This document shows positions 9,860 through 18,274 of a stretch of 64,000 nt of DNA, in pieces (the stretch's first letter is position 1; each line of letters opens with the position of its first letter). Origin of the DNA: Isoptericola jiangsuensis (GTDB taxonomy: Bacteria > Actinomycetota > Actinomycetes > Actinomycetales > Cellulomonadaceae); NCBI RefSeq assembly GCF_002563715.1, contig NZ_PDJJ01000001.1, positions 3,596,001 through 3,660,000 of the forward strand, given 5' to 3'. The position numbers and the translations under genes were made by a program. The notes beneath the pieces were generated by a model. That model had not been told where the DNA came from. It searched no databases and saw only the letters and a list, made by a program, of their open reading frames with translations.

Positions 9860-12535
9860 TCAGGACGCGTACACGCCCATCTCGTAGAGCGAGTAGCCCC
9901 ACGCGGTGCCGCGGTCGTGCAGCGCGAGCCGCACGTAGCGGCCCGTGCCGGACGCGTCGAGCGAGTCCACGCCGCCGTCGCCGTCGGTCACGGACCGGAC
10001 GGTCGTCCACGACTGGCCGTCGTCCGACACCTGGATGTCGTAGGCGAGCGCGAACGCCGTCTCCCAGACGAGCTGGACGTGGTCGAACGAGGTGACCGAG
10101 CCGAGGTCGACCTGGATCCACTCCTCGTCGTCCCAGTCGCTGGACCAGCGGGTGCCCTGGTCGCCGTCGAACGCCTGCTTCGGCGTGAAGTCGCCGTTCC
10201 ACGGGTCGAAGCTCGACGCGCTCGCCGGCTTGCCGAGCGCGACGTTCGTGCCGGCGACCTCGGGGGCGACGACGCGGATCGACCGCGTCTCGACGCCCAC
10301 GTTGCCCTGGCCGTCCTCGGCCCAGACGTACACCTTCCACACGCCGAGGCGCTGCGGGGCGGTCATCCGGAGCGTGCCGGGCGACGGCTCGGTGTGCTCG
10401 GTCCAGGCCAGCCCGCCGGAGCCGTCGATGTACTTGCTGTTGAAGAACGGCACGTACGTGATCGGGTCGCCGTCGGGGTCGACGACGTCCATGTCGACGG
10501 TGATCGTCGAGCCCGCCTCCACGGAGGTGACGTCGCCCTCGATCGTCATGTCCCGGATCTGCGGCGGGGTGTTCATCGCCGCGATGTCCTGCCCCCACGT
10601 CTTGGCGAGCGCGTAGTAGCCGAGGCGCTTGTTGCCGCCGGGGACGACGTTGAACCAGACGCCGCCGAAGTCGCCCTCGGTGCCGTAGTGGAAGAACGTG
10701 GCGCCCAGGCCCTTGTCCTCGTGCTCCATGATGCACTTCCAGGAGTCGACGTAGGCGGCGCCCTTGGCCACGTCGGACGGCTCGTCGGGGACGCCGTTGA
10801 CGTCGTCGGGCACCTCCCACTCACCGTCGGCGCCACCCTCGGTGACGATGTAGGGCCGGTCGTAGCCGCCCGCCTCCCAGAAGTCGGCGATGTTGCACAC
10901 GTCGCCGTAGGAGTTGATCTGGAGCAGGTCCAGGTCCGGGGAGTTGGCCTCGTAGTAGGGCCAGGCGCCGCTCCACGCGTCCGTGGAGCTCACCGGGTGG
11001 TCGGGGTCGATGGCGTGGATGGCGACCGACATGTCGTTGACGAACTGCGTGTAGGCGGTGCGCTCGGCCTCGAGCTCGGCACCCGAGTAGCAGTTCTGCA
11101 GGCCGAGGATGGACTCGTTGCCCACCGACCACATGAGGACGCCCGGGTGGCTCTTGTACGCCTCGACCTGGGCGAGGATGTGCGCCCGGGTCTCCGCCTC
11201 GTAGGCGGTGGCCCCCTGGTAGGAGACGCAGCCACCGGAGCCGGGCCCGCCGCCGGGCACGAGCCAGAAGCCCATGATGACGCGGATGCCGTGCTCGGCC
11301 GCGGAGTCGAGCAGCGTCACCGTGTCCGGCCCGGTGCCCCAGGTGCGGGTCGTGTTGGCGCCCATGGCCGCGAGGCCGGGCATGTAGGTGTCGGCCTCCG
11401 CGAACGACGGGCCCCAGGTCAGGCCGCGCACGGTGTACGGCTCGCCGTCCACCTCGAGGCGCCAGCCCTCGCCGTGCTCGACGACCTCGACGTGGCTCGC
11501 CGACGTGATCGGTCCGGTCGTGCCGGCCCAGCCGGGGTTGACGTAGTCCGGGTAGGGGTCGGTCGGGTCCGTCGGGTCGGTCGGGTCCGTGGGGTCGGTC
11601 GGGTCGGTCGCGCCGTCCCCGAGGTGCACCGCCAGCTCCCACACGGAGTAGCCGTAGCCGGTGCCGCGCTCGACGCCCTGGAGGCGCACGTAGCGGCCCG
11701 AGCCGTCCACCGCGAGCGAGTCCGTCCCACCGTCGCCGTCCGTCACCGTGCGCAGCGTGGTCCACGACGACCCGTCGTCCGACACCTGGATCTCGTAGCC
11801 CTTGCCGTACGCGCCCTCCCAGACGACGTCGACGCCGCAGACGTCCTGCACCGCGCCGAGGTCGACCTGGAGCCACTGGGCGTCGCTCGCCGCGCTCGAC
11901 CAGCGGGTGCTGGTGCTGCCGTCGACCGCCGCGGAGGCCGGGTAGTAGTCGGGCGCCTCGGACGACGACGCGGTGGCCGGGCGGCCGAGCGCGGCGTTGT
12001 CGTCCGCGCACGTGCCCGGTGCCGGGTCCTGCCCGCCGGGCGTCGACGTGCCGGGCGTGCCGTACACCTCGAGCTCCCACAGCGAGTAGCCGTAGCCCGT
12101 GCCACGGTCCACGCCCTGGAGGCGCACGTAGCGGCCGGTCGCGTCGAGGTCGACGGTGTCGCCCCCGCCGTCGCCGTCCGTCACGGACGCCGCGGTGGTC
12201 CACGACGCGCCGTCGTCGGACACCTGGACGTCGTAGGCGCTGCCGTAGGCGGACTCCCACGCGAGGTCGAGGCGGTCGAGGGTCGCGACGGCGCCCAGGT
12301 CGACCTGGATCCACTGGTCGTCGGTGGCCTGGCTGGCCCACCGGGTGCCCTGGTCGCCGTCGACGGCGGCGCGGGCGGGCGTGTAGTCGGCGTTCTCCAC
12401 CGACGACGCCAGGACGGGTGCGCCGCGGGAGAGCAGCGCGGGTTCGGCGGCGGCCGCGGGGACCGCGAGCGCGGCACCTCCCACGGCGACCGCGGTGGCG
12501 GCCGCGAGCAGCGGCCTGCGTGGGCTTGCGTTCAT
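9860..12535 (-). CDS. Secreted clan-A glycoside hydrolase with three discoidin domains
   Basis: 891 residues. A signal peptide (LLAAATAVAVGGAALAVPAAAA) is followed by discoidin domains at about 33-170 and 185-325, a (TDP)n linker, a TIM-barrel catalytic domain at about 350-650, an Ig-like domain near 655-745 and a third discoidin domain to the end. The barrel resembles GH2-type catalytic domains: 'YTVRGLTWGPS', 'GANTTRTWGTG', 'MWSVGNES' with the probable acid/base Glu, and 'YIVTEGGADGE' with the probable nucleophile. The substrate is probably a beta-glucan or related cell-wall glycan; that is inference. I start at the ATG at 12535 with AGGA upstream, not at the longer in-frame upstream methionine. 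The gene faces the LacI gene, with two inverted-repeat operators between. Confidence 0.87.
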   Translation of the reverse strand: MNASPRRPLLAAATAVAVGGAALAVPAAAAEPALLSRGAPVLASSVENADYTPARAAVDGDQGTRWASQATDDQWIQVDLGAVATLDRLDLAWESAYGSAYDVQVSDDGASWTTAASVTDGDGGGDTVDLDATGRYVRLQGVDRGTGYGYSLWELEVYGTPGTSTPGGQDPAPGTCADDNAALGRPATASSSEAPDYYPASAAVDGSTSTRWSSAASDAQWLQVDLGAVQDVCGVDVVWEGAYGKGYEIQVSDDGSSWTTLRTVTDGDGGTDSLAVDGSGRYVRLQGVERGTGYGYSVWELAVHLGDGATDPTDPTDPTDPTDPTDPYPDYVNPGWAGTTGPITSASHVEVVEHGEGWRLEVDGEPYTVRGLTWGPSFAEADTYMPGLAAMGANTTRTWGTGPDTVTLLDSAAEHGIRVIMGFWLVPGGGPGSGGCVSYQGATAYEAETRAHILAQVEAYKSHPGVLMWSVGNESILGLQNCYSGAELEAERTAYTQFVNDMSVAIHAIDPDHPVSSTDAWSGAWPYYEANSPDLDLLQINSYGDVCNIADFWEAGGYDRPYIVTEGGADGEWEVPDDVNGVPDEPSDVAKGAAYVDSWKCIMEHEDKGLGATFFHYGTEGDFGGVWFNVVPGGNKRLGYYALAKTWGQDIAAMNTPPQIRDMTIEGDVTSVEAGSTITVDMDVVDPDGDPITYVPFFNSKYIDGSGGLAWTEHTEPSPGTLRMTAPQRLGVWKVYVWAEDGQGNVGVETRSIRVVAPEVAGTNVALGKPASASSFDPWNGDFTPKQAFDGDQGTRWSSDWDDEEWIQVDLGSVTSFDHVQLVWETAFALAYDIQVSDDGQSWTTVRSVTDGDGGVDSLDASGTGRYVRLALHDRGTAWGYSLYEMGVYAS

Positions 12536-12627
12536 CGTGTCCTGCCTTCCGCATGGCGGGCGGTTCCTCGGTGAGCCGCCCGGTGTCGACCTCGTCGTCG
12601 GTGCTGCGTGGCCGGCGACACTCTGGG

Positions 12628-12637
12628 AGAGCGCTCT
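12628..12637 (-). promoter_or_regulatory. LacI-type operator upstream of the glycosidase gene
   Basis: Perfect palindrome AGAGCGCTCT within GGGAGAGCGCTCTATC, downstream of the predicted start of the minus-strand transcript. A matching half-degenerate copy sits before the LacI gene itself. Confidence 0.65.
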
Positions 12638-12659
12638 ATCACCGGCGTGACGCAGTATG

Positions 12660-12684
12660 CGCACACCTCACCGACACGTGTCAA
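12660..12684 (-). promoter_or_regulatory. Candidate promoter of the discoidin operon (-35 region)
   Basis: On the minus strand TTGACA (12684-12679) is followed 19 bases later by CATACT. The -35 overlaps GACACGTGTC (12673-12682), itself a perfect 10-bp palindrome. The TTGACA match is good; the spacing is slightly long. Confidence 0.4.
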
Positions 12685-12714
12685 CGGGGGGTGATGTTCC
12701 GGACGGGCGCAACG

Positions 12715-12726
12715 GGAGAGCGCTCC
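12715..12726 (+). promoter_or_regulatory. LacI-type operator upstream of the lacI-family gene
   Basis: GGAGAGCGCTCC contains the perfect palindrome GAGCGCTC and repeats the operator at 12628. It lies just upstream of the -10 TACGGT (12735-12740), placing it to autoregulate. Confidence 0.65.
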
Positions 12727-12746
12727 ATCCTTGGTACGGTCCCCTC

Positions 12747-13787
12747 ATGTCCGCGAACCGTGCGCCCACCCTCGAGGACGTCGCGCGCGTCGCCGGGGTC
12801 TCCCGCGCCACCGTCTCCCGCGTCGTCAACCAGGAACGACGCGTCGCCCCCGCCATCCAGGAGAAGGTCCACGCGGCCATCACCGCCACCGGCTACGTGC
12901 CCAACCGCGCCGCCCGCTCCCTGGTCACCCGCCGCTCCGGCGCCGTCGCCGTCGTCGTCGCCGGGTCCGCCCCCGACGACGGCCCCGACCGCGTCGCCGA
13001 GATGCTCGCCGACCCCTTCTTCGGCCGCGTCGCCGGCGGCGCCGTCCGCGCCCTGCGACCCCGCGACGTCCACCCCGTCCTCATGCTCGCCGACGACGCC
13101 GACGCGCGCCGCCAGGTCCTCGGGTTCGTGGGCGGCGGGCACGTCGACGGCGCGCTGCTCGTCTCCACCGACGGCAACGACCCGCTCGCCGCCGCGCTGC
13201 ACGCCACCGGGCGCCCCCTCGTCGTGTTCGCCCGGCCCCCCGAGGACCTCCCCGTCAGCTGGGTCGACGTCGCCAACGCCGACGGCGGCGCGCTCGCCGC
13301 CGGCCGGCTGCTCGACCGCGGGCGACGCCGTCTCGGGGTCCTCGGCGTCGCGCCCGAGCTCGCCGTGCACGCCGCCGACCAGCGCACCGCCGGGTTCACC
13401 GCCGCCGCCGAGCAGGGCGGGGCGCACGTGGTCACCGAGGCGTCCGGGGAGTTCACCGTGGCCAGCGGCGCCGCCGCCGCGGCACGCCTGCTCGACCGCG
13501 CCCCCGACCTCGACGGCCTGTTCGCCGCCAACGACCTCATGGCCCTCGGGGCGCTGCAGGTGCTGCACGCCCGCGGGCTGCGCGTGCCCGACGACGTCGC
13601 CGTCGTCGGGTTCGACGACAGCCCCGTCGCGTCCATCAGCGCCCCCGCGCTCACCACCGTGCGCCAGCCCGTCGAGGCGATGGCCCGCGCCATGGCCGAG
13701 ATGCTGCTGCGCGCCGTCGACGGCGACGACACCGCACCCCGCTCCGAGGTGTTCGCCCCCGCCCTCGTGGTCCGCGCGTCCGCGTAG
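12747..13787 (+). CDS. LacI-family transcriptional regulator
   Basis: 346 residues. The N-terminal helix-turn-helix reads 'TLEDVARVAGVSRATVSRVVNQERRV' and the hinge 'GYVPNRAARSLVTRRSG'. The remainder is a periplasmic-binding-protein-like sensor domain, including 'DLDGLFAANDLMALGALQVL' and 'VVGFDDSPVASISAPALTTVRQP'. TACGGT lies exactly six bases before the ATG, so the transcript is probably leaderless. Two similar palindromes (12628, 12715) flank the divergent promoters, so the simplest model is repression of the three discoidin genes and of itself, relieved by a sugar from the target glycan. Ligand identity cannot be read from the sequence. Confidence 0.93.
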   Translation: MSANRAPTLEDVARVAGVSRATVSRVVNQERRVAPAIQEKVHAAITATGYVPNRAARSLVTRRSGAVAVVVAGSAPDDGPDRVAEMLADPFFGRVAGGAVRALRPRDVHPVLMLADDADARRQVLGFVGGGHVDGALLVSTDGNDPLAAALHATGRPLVVFARPPEDLPVSWVDVANADGGALAAGRLLDRGRRRLGVLGVAPELAVHAADQRTAGFTAAAEQGGAHVVTEASGEFTVASGAAAAARLLDRAPDLDGLFAANDLMALGALQVLHARGLRVPDDVAVVGFDDSPVASISAPALTTVRQPVEAMARAMAEMLLRAVDGDDTAPRSEVFAPALVVRASA

Positions 13788-13829
13788 ACGGACGCGCGAC
13801 GCAGTCTCACCCCGGAGTAGCCTTCGGCC

Positions 13830-14570
13830 ATGACCGCCGTCCGGACGCACACCCACGCCCAGGCCGTCGACGCCGCCGTCGAGCTGTTCTCCCGCCAGGG
13901 GTACGAGAACACCACGGTCGAGGAGATCGCCGACGCCGCCCAGGTCAGCCGTGCCACGTTCTTCCGCCGGTACCGCTCCAAGGAGGACGTGGTCTTCGCC
14001 GACCACGAGCTGCTGCTGGAGGAGGTCGTCGTCATGCTCGCCGCGACCCGCCCCGAGGCGCGCGCCAGCGAGGAGGCGAACCGCAGCCGGGAGTCCGCGT
14101 GGGACCCCGCCGTCGACCCGTACCTGGAGGTCTGCCGGGCGGCGCGCCTCGTGTTCGACCACCACGTCGGCCAGCGGGAGACGTCGCTCGCCCGGCACCG
14201 CCTGCTCCAGCAGGTCCCCGCGCTGCGCGACCGCGAGCTCGTCACGACCCACCGCTACGAGCGGGCGTTCACCGCCTACCTGCGCGACACGCTGCCGCCG
14301 GACCGCTCCCTGAGCACCATGTCGATCTCGTTCGCCGCGTCCGTCGTGGCCGTCCACAACGCGGTCCTGCGGCGCTGGCTGCGCAACCCGCACCTCGACC
14401 TGCGCCCCGACCTCGAGGAGGCGTTCGCCGACCTGCGCCGCGCCGCCGCCGCACCCAGCGGCGCCGCGAACGAGCCGGCGCCCAGCGGGAAGCGGGTCGT
14501 CGTGACCGTGCTGGAGGCGGGCGCCCGCCCGGAGGACGTCGCCCGCGCCGTCCGCGACGTCCTGTCCTGA
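13830..14570 (+). CDS. TetR-family transcriptional regulator
   Basis: 246 residues. The DNA-binding domain is at about 8-55: 'AVDAAVELFSRQGYENTTVEEIADAAQVSRATFFRRYRSKEDVVF'. The C-terminal ligand domain is unassigned and is followed by a short tail (KRVVVTVLEAGARPEDVARAVRDVLS). TAGCCT sits exactly six bases before the ATG, giving a leaderless start. The acyl-CoA dehydrogenase 2 kb downstream has a palindrome GTATC-N8-GATAC over its -35 region that would suit a TetR repressor. That link is inference. Confidence 0.92.
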   Translation: MTAVRTHTHAQAVDAAVELFSRQGYENTTVEEIADAAQVSRATFFRRYRSKEDVVFADHELLLEEVVVMLAATRPEARASEEANRSRESAWDPAVDPYLEVCRAARLVFDHHVGQRETSLARHRLLQQVPALRDRELVTTHRYERAFTAYLRDTLPPDRSLSTMSISFAASVVAVHNAVLRRWLRNPHLDLRPDLEEAFADLRRAAAAPSGAANEPAPSGKRVVVTVLEAGARPEDVARAVRDVLS

Positions 14571-14606
14571 CCACCTGACCCGCACGCCTGACCCGGGGGG
14601 CATCCG

Positions 14607-15296
14607 ATGATCGACTGGCTCTTGAACGCGACGTTCACCATCGGCGGCTCCGAGCTGTTGTGGCGCGAGGTCATCGGCAACGGCTTCGGCCTGGCGTCCG
14701 CGCTCGGCGGCATGCGCCGCAAGGTGTGGGCGTGGCCCGTCGGCATCGTCGGGAACGTCCTGCTGTTCACCGTGTTCCTCGGCTCCTGGTTCGGCTCCGA
14801 GGGCCGCCCCGACATGCTCGGGCAGGCCGGCCGCCAGGTCATGTTCGTCGCCGTGTCCGTGTACGGGTGGATGCGCTGGCGCGAGACCCGCAAGCAGGCC
14901 CTCGAGGTCCGCGCCGACGGCAAGGTGCCGTCGTCCGACGCGGAGGGCGTGCACCCGCAGTGGGCCACGTGGCCGCAGCGGGCGTTCCTCGTCGGCGCCC
15001 TGGTGGTGGGCACGCTCGCCCTCACCCCGCTGTTCAAGGCGCTCGGCTCCTACGAGCCCGTCTGGGCGGACGCCTGGATCTTCATGGGGTCCCTGCTCGC
15101 CACCTACGGCATGGCCCGCGGCTGGGTCGAGTTCTGGCTCATCTGGGTCGCCGTGGACATCGTCGGCGTCCCCCTGCTGTGGTCGGCCGAGTACTACGCC
15201 ACGGCGCTCATGTACGTGTTCTACGGCGCGTTCACCCTCGTCGGGTTCTTCGTGTGGTGGCGGGTCAACCGCCGCGAACGGCTCTCCGCGGCCTGA
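14607..15296 (+). CDS. pnuC: Nicotinamide riboside transporter PnuC
   Basis: 229 residues with seven or eight membrane segments. It has the PnuC signature: an N-terminal hydrophobic 'IGGSELLWREVIGNGFGLASALGGMRRKVWAWPVGIVGN', 'VSVYGWMRWRE', and near the C-terminus 'VEFWLIWVAVDIVGVPLLW' and 'ALMYVFYGAFTLVGFF'. PnuC facilitates nicotinamide riboside uptake across the cytoplasmic membrane for NAD synthesis. GGGGGG precedes the ATG. No nadR or other NAD gene is adjacent; the upstream neighbour is the TetR gene, 36 bp away and possibly cotranscribed. Confidence 0.9.
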   Translation: MIDWLLNATFTIGGSELLWREVIGNGFGLASALGGMRRKVWAWPVGIVGNVLLFTVFLGSWFGSEGRPDMLGQAGRQVMFVAVSVYGWMRWRETRKQALEVRADGKVPSSDAEGVHPQWATWPQRAFLVGALVVGTLALTPLFKALGSYEPVWADAWIFMGSLLATYGMARGWVEFWLIWVAVDIVGVPLLWSAEYYATALMYVFYGAFTLVGFFVWWRVNRRERLSAA

Positions 15297-15305
15297 CACG
15301 GCGAC

Positions 15306-15342
15306 GGGCGCCGCCCCCTCCGGGTGGGAGGGGACGGCGCCC
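15306..15342. terminator. Bidirectional terminator between pnuC and the acyl-CoA dehydrogenase gene
   Basis: GGGCGCCGCCCCCTCC, GGGT loop, then GGGAGGGGACGGCGCCC: a stem of about 16 bp with one mismatch, just after the pnuC stop and before the stop of the convergent gene at 15437. Confidence 0.75.
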
Positions 15343-15436
15343 GCGAGGTGCGGCCCGCCGGGGCTGGTGGACCCGGCGGTGCGCACGGTCTGCGGCGTCG
15401 ACCCACGCCGTCAGTCTGTGGTGGAGCGGTGGCCGC

Positions 15437-16681
15437 TCAGGCGAACGAGGAGAACCCGGTGATGTCGCGGCCCACGATGAGCGCGTTCATCGACTCGGTG
15501 CCCTCGTAGGTGTGGATGGCCTCGATGTCGGCGAAGTGCCGGGCGACGCGGTTGCCGAGCAGGATGCCGTTGCCGCCGAGCATGTCGCGGGCGATCTGGG
15601 CGACCTCGCGGGCGCCGCGGGTGCACGTGTACTTCGCGAGCGACGCCTGCTCGCCGGTGAGGGTGCCGGCGTCGGCGAGCTCGGTGAGGCGCGCCACGAG
15701 GAGCTGCATCTGCGTGATGGTGGAGAGCATGCGGGTGAGGCGCTCCTGGACCATCTGCTGCGCGGCGAGCGGCTTGCCGAACTGGATGCGCTGCTTGGCG
15801 TACGCCACGGCCGACTCGTAGCAGGCGATGGCGTGCCCGACGGCGGACCACGCCACGGTGAGGCGGGTCGCGAACAGCACGGCGGCGGTCGCCTTGAAGG
15901 AGGTGGCGCCGGGCAGGGCGGCGTCCGCGGGGACGAACACGTCGTCGAGGACGATGTGCGCCTGCCAGATGGCGCGCAGCGACGCCTTGCCCTCGATGGT
16001 GGTGCCGGTGTAGCCGGGGGCGTCCTGCGGGACGACGAAGCCGTGGACCTGGTTGTCGCCGTCCTCACCGACCAGGCGGGCCCACACGACGGTGATGTCG
16101 CCGCAGGAGCCGAACCCGATCCACTTCTTCTCGCCGTTCAGCACGTAGCCCTCGACGCCGTCGCGGGTCTCGCGGCGGGCGGTGGTCTCCAGGGAGACGG
16201 AGTCCGAGCCGTGGGTGGGCTCGGTGAGCGCGAACGCGCCGAGGATCTCCCCGCGCGCCATCGGCTCGGCGTACCTCTCGACCTGCTCGGGCGAGCCGTG
16301 CATGACGATGGAGCGCAGGGCGAGGCCGCCCTGGACGCCGCAGATGGTGGCGACGGAGCCGTCGCCGCGGGACATCTCCATGCTGGCCAGGCCCTCGGCC
16401 ATGAACGACACGGCGGGTCGGCCGGCGACGTCGACGCCGTCGCGCAGCAGGTCGAGCTCGCCCATCTTCTTGACGAGGTCGAAGGGGACCTCGGCGCGCT
16501 CCCAGTAGCCGTCGATGACCGGCAGCACCTCGTCCTGGACGAAAGCGCGGACGGCGAGCTGGTGCTCGCGCGCCTCGGGGGCGACGTCGGCGAACGCGCC
16601 GGCGTAGTCGAGGTCCGACGGGGTGGTGAGGTCGTAGTCGGGCGCGGTGACGCCGGGCATGACGGGGGCGGGTCGGCTCAT
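15437..16681 (-). CDS. Acyl-CoA dehydrogenase
   Basis: 414 residues covering the full acyl-CoA dehydrogenase fold: N-terminal helical domain, the middle beta domain with 'GAFALTEPTHGSDSVSLETTARRE' and 'GEKKWIGFGSCGDITVVWAR', and the C-terminal helical domain with 'RIQFGKPLAAQQMVQERL', 'QIARDMLGGNGILLGNRVARHFADIEAIHTYEGTESMNALIVGR'. The Glu of TYEGTE is in the position of the catalytic base of the glutaryl-CoA/short-chain group. It oxidises an acyl-CoA using FAD. GAGAGAGG precedes the ATG; longer in-frame starts lack a ribosome site. It is divergent from the GT87-like gene. Confidence 0.92.
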   Translation of the reverse strand: MSRPAPVMPGVTAPDYDLTTPSDLDYAGAFADVAPEAREHQLAVRAFVQDEVLPVIDGYWERAEVPFDLVKKMGELDLLRDGVDVAGRPAVSFMAEGLASMEMSRGDGSVATICGVQGGLALRSIVMHGSPEQVERYAEPMARGEILGAFALTEPTHGSDSVSLETTARRETRDGVEGYVLNGEKKWIGFGSCGDITVVWARLVGEDGDNQVHGFVVPQDAPGYTGTTIEGKASLRAIWQAHIVLDDVFVPADAALPGATSFKATAAVLFATRLTVAWSAVGHAIACYESAVAYAKQRIQFGKPLAAQQMVQERLTRMLSTITQMQLLVARLTELADAGTLTGEQASLAKYTCTRGAREVAQIARDMLGGNGILLGNRVARHFADIEAIHTYEGTESMNALIVGRDITGFSSFA

Positions 16682-16770
16682 GGGTACCTCTCTCGGACGG
16701 GGACGACGGCGCCGCCGACGAGGCTGGTGGCGGCGGCGCCGGTCTGGACCCATCATGCGCCTGCGACCGA

Positions 16771-16788
16771 GTATCGGTCAACTGATAC
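16771..16788. promoter_or_regulatory. Palindromic operator over the -35 of the acyl-CoA dehydrogenase gene
   Basis: GTATC-GGTCAACT-GATAC is an inverted repeat. On the minus strand it contains TTGACC (-35), with CATGAT 18 bases downstream as a possible -10. A TetR-type repressor is the natural candidate. Confidence 0.5.
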
Positions 16789-16833
16789 GCCGTCCCATGC
16801 CGGTGGAGGTGTCGTTCTGCCACCATGTGACCC

Positions 16834-18183
16834 GTGCCCGACGACGCGGACCTCCGCCCCACCGACCGTCCCACCGGCAGCACGCCGGTCGAGGCGGCAC
16901 CCGCCGACCACGCCGGACGGCTCCTCGGCTCCCCCTGGCTGCTCGCCCTCGCGTTCGTCGTCGTGCACGCCAAGCTCGTCCACGAGGCGATCATCTGGCA
17001 GAACACCATCTTCGGGGACGTCACCCTCTACGAGTGGTGGGCCCGCTACGGCCTCGACCACGGCCAGTGGCCCGTCCTCGACTACGACTGGGTCTACCCC
17101 GTCGGCGCGCTCGCGCCCGTCGGGCTGCCCGCCCTGCTGTCCGACGACGTCCTCGGCTACGAGATCGTCTGGGTGGGGCTCGTCGTCGCCCTCAACGCGC
17201 TCGCCACCGTGCTGCTCGTGCGCTCCACGCCCCGCGGCGTCCTCGGCGCCTGGTGGTGGCTGCTGTTCCTCCTCGCGCTCGGCCCCATCTTCCTCGGCAG
17301 GCTCGACGGCGTCGTCGCGCCGCTCATCCTGATCGCGCTGGTCGTCGCCCGCCGCCACCCGCGCGTCGCCGTCGCCGTCGCCACCCTCGGCGCGTGGATC
17401 AAGATCGCGCCCGGCGCCGTCGTCGTCGCGATCGCCGCGACCCGACGAAACCTCCGCGGCCTGCTGCGCACCGTCGTCCTGCCCGGCGCCGCCGTCAGCC
17501 TCGTCGTGGTCGGTCTCGCCCTCGCCGGCGGTGCCGGCTCCCGCGCGCTCAGCGTGTTCGGCGAGCAGGGCGACCGCACCCTCCAGGCCGAGTCCGTGTT
17601 CGGCACCTGGTTCTCCGTGTCGCGGCTGTGGGACCCGACCGTCGCCATCGAGTACAACGACGAGATCTTCACCTACGAGTTCACCGGGGACACCGCCCGT
17701 GCCGTGTCCGACCTGCTCGACTGGCTGCTGATCGTCGCCGTCGCCGTCATCGCCGCCGTCCTGTGGTGGGCCGCCCGACGCCGGCCCGCCCGGGCGTACG
17801 AGCTCGTGCTGCTCGGCTCGGCCGCCCTGCTCGTCGCGCTCATCGTGTTCAACAAGGTCGGCTCCCCGCAGTTCGTCGCGTGGATCGGCCCGCCCGTCGC
17901 CGTCGCCCTCGCCGCCGTCCCCGCCGGGCGGCCCCTGCGCTGGTGGTGGCCGCCCGCGCTCGGCATGATCCTCGCCGCGTACGCCACCTACCTCGTCTAC
18001 CCCGTCGCCTACGGGGAGTTCCTCGGCGGCGAGACCTGGATGATCGTCGTCGAGGCGCTGCGCAACCTCGGGCTCGTCGTCCTCATGCTCGGCGCCGTCT
18101 GGCGGATCGTCCGCGTCGGCCTCGCCCACGACGCCGCCGACCGGCCCGGCAGCGAGCCGGAGACCACCGCCCCGGCCGCCTGA
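16834..18183 (+). CDS. Polytopic membrane glycosyltransferase-like protein (GT-C, GT87-like)
   Basis: 449 residues with about ten membrane segments after a polar N-terminus. The first extracytoplasmic loop, 'GDVTLYEWWARYGLDHGQWPVLDYDWVYPVGALAP', has the acidic D-V-x-x-Y arrangement of polyprenyl-phosphate-dependent GT-C mannosyltransferases (DUF2029/GT87). A second acidic loop is 'YNDEIFTYEFTGD'. Such enzymes add mannose from a lipid carrier to cell-envelope lipoglycans. It ends 91 bp before a GT4 gene, which favours a shared envelope role. GTG at 16834 is chosen because it follows the divergent promoter region closely; no strong ribosome site is visible. Confidence 0.72.
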   Translation: MPDDADLRPTDRPTGSTPVEAAPADHAGRLLGSPWLLALAFVVVHAKLVHEAIIWQNTIFGDVTLYEWWARYGLDHGQWPVLDYDWVYPVGALAPVGLPALLSDDVLGYEIVWVGLVVALNALATVLLVRSTPRGVLGAWWWLLFLLALGPIFLGRLDGVVAPLILIALVVARRHPRVAVAVATLGAWIKIAPGAVVVAIAATRRNLRGLLRTVVLPGAAVSLVVVGLALAGGAGSRALSVFGEQGDRTLQAESVFGTWFSVSRLWDPTVAIEYNDEIFTYEFTGDTARAVSDLLDWLLIVAVAVIAAVLWWAARRRPARAYELVLLGSAALLVALIVFNKVGSPQFVAWIGPPVAVALAAVPAGRPLRWWWPPALGMILAAYATYLVYPVAYGEFLGGETWMIVVEALRNLGLVVLMLGAVWRIVRVGLAHDAADRPGSEPETTAPAA

Positions 18184-18274
18184 CCCCGCGCGTTTCCCCG
18201 GCGTTCCGCCAGGCGACCACGACACGTCGCCCCCCGCTCCCCCGGCCGTCACCCGCGGCCGCCACAGTGCGAAC

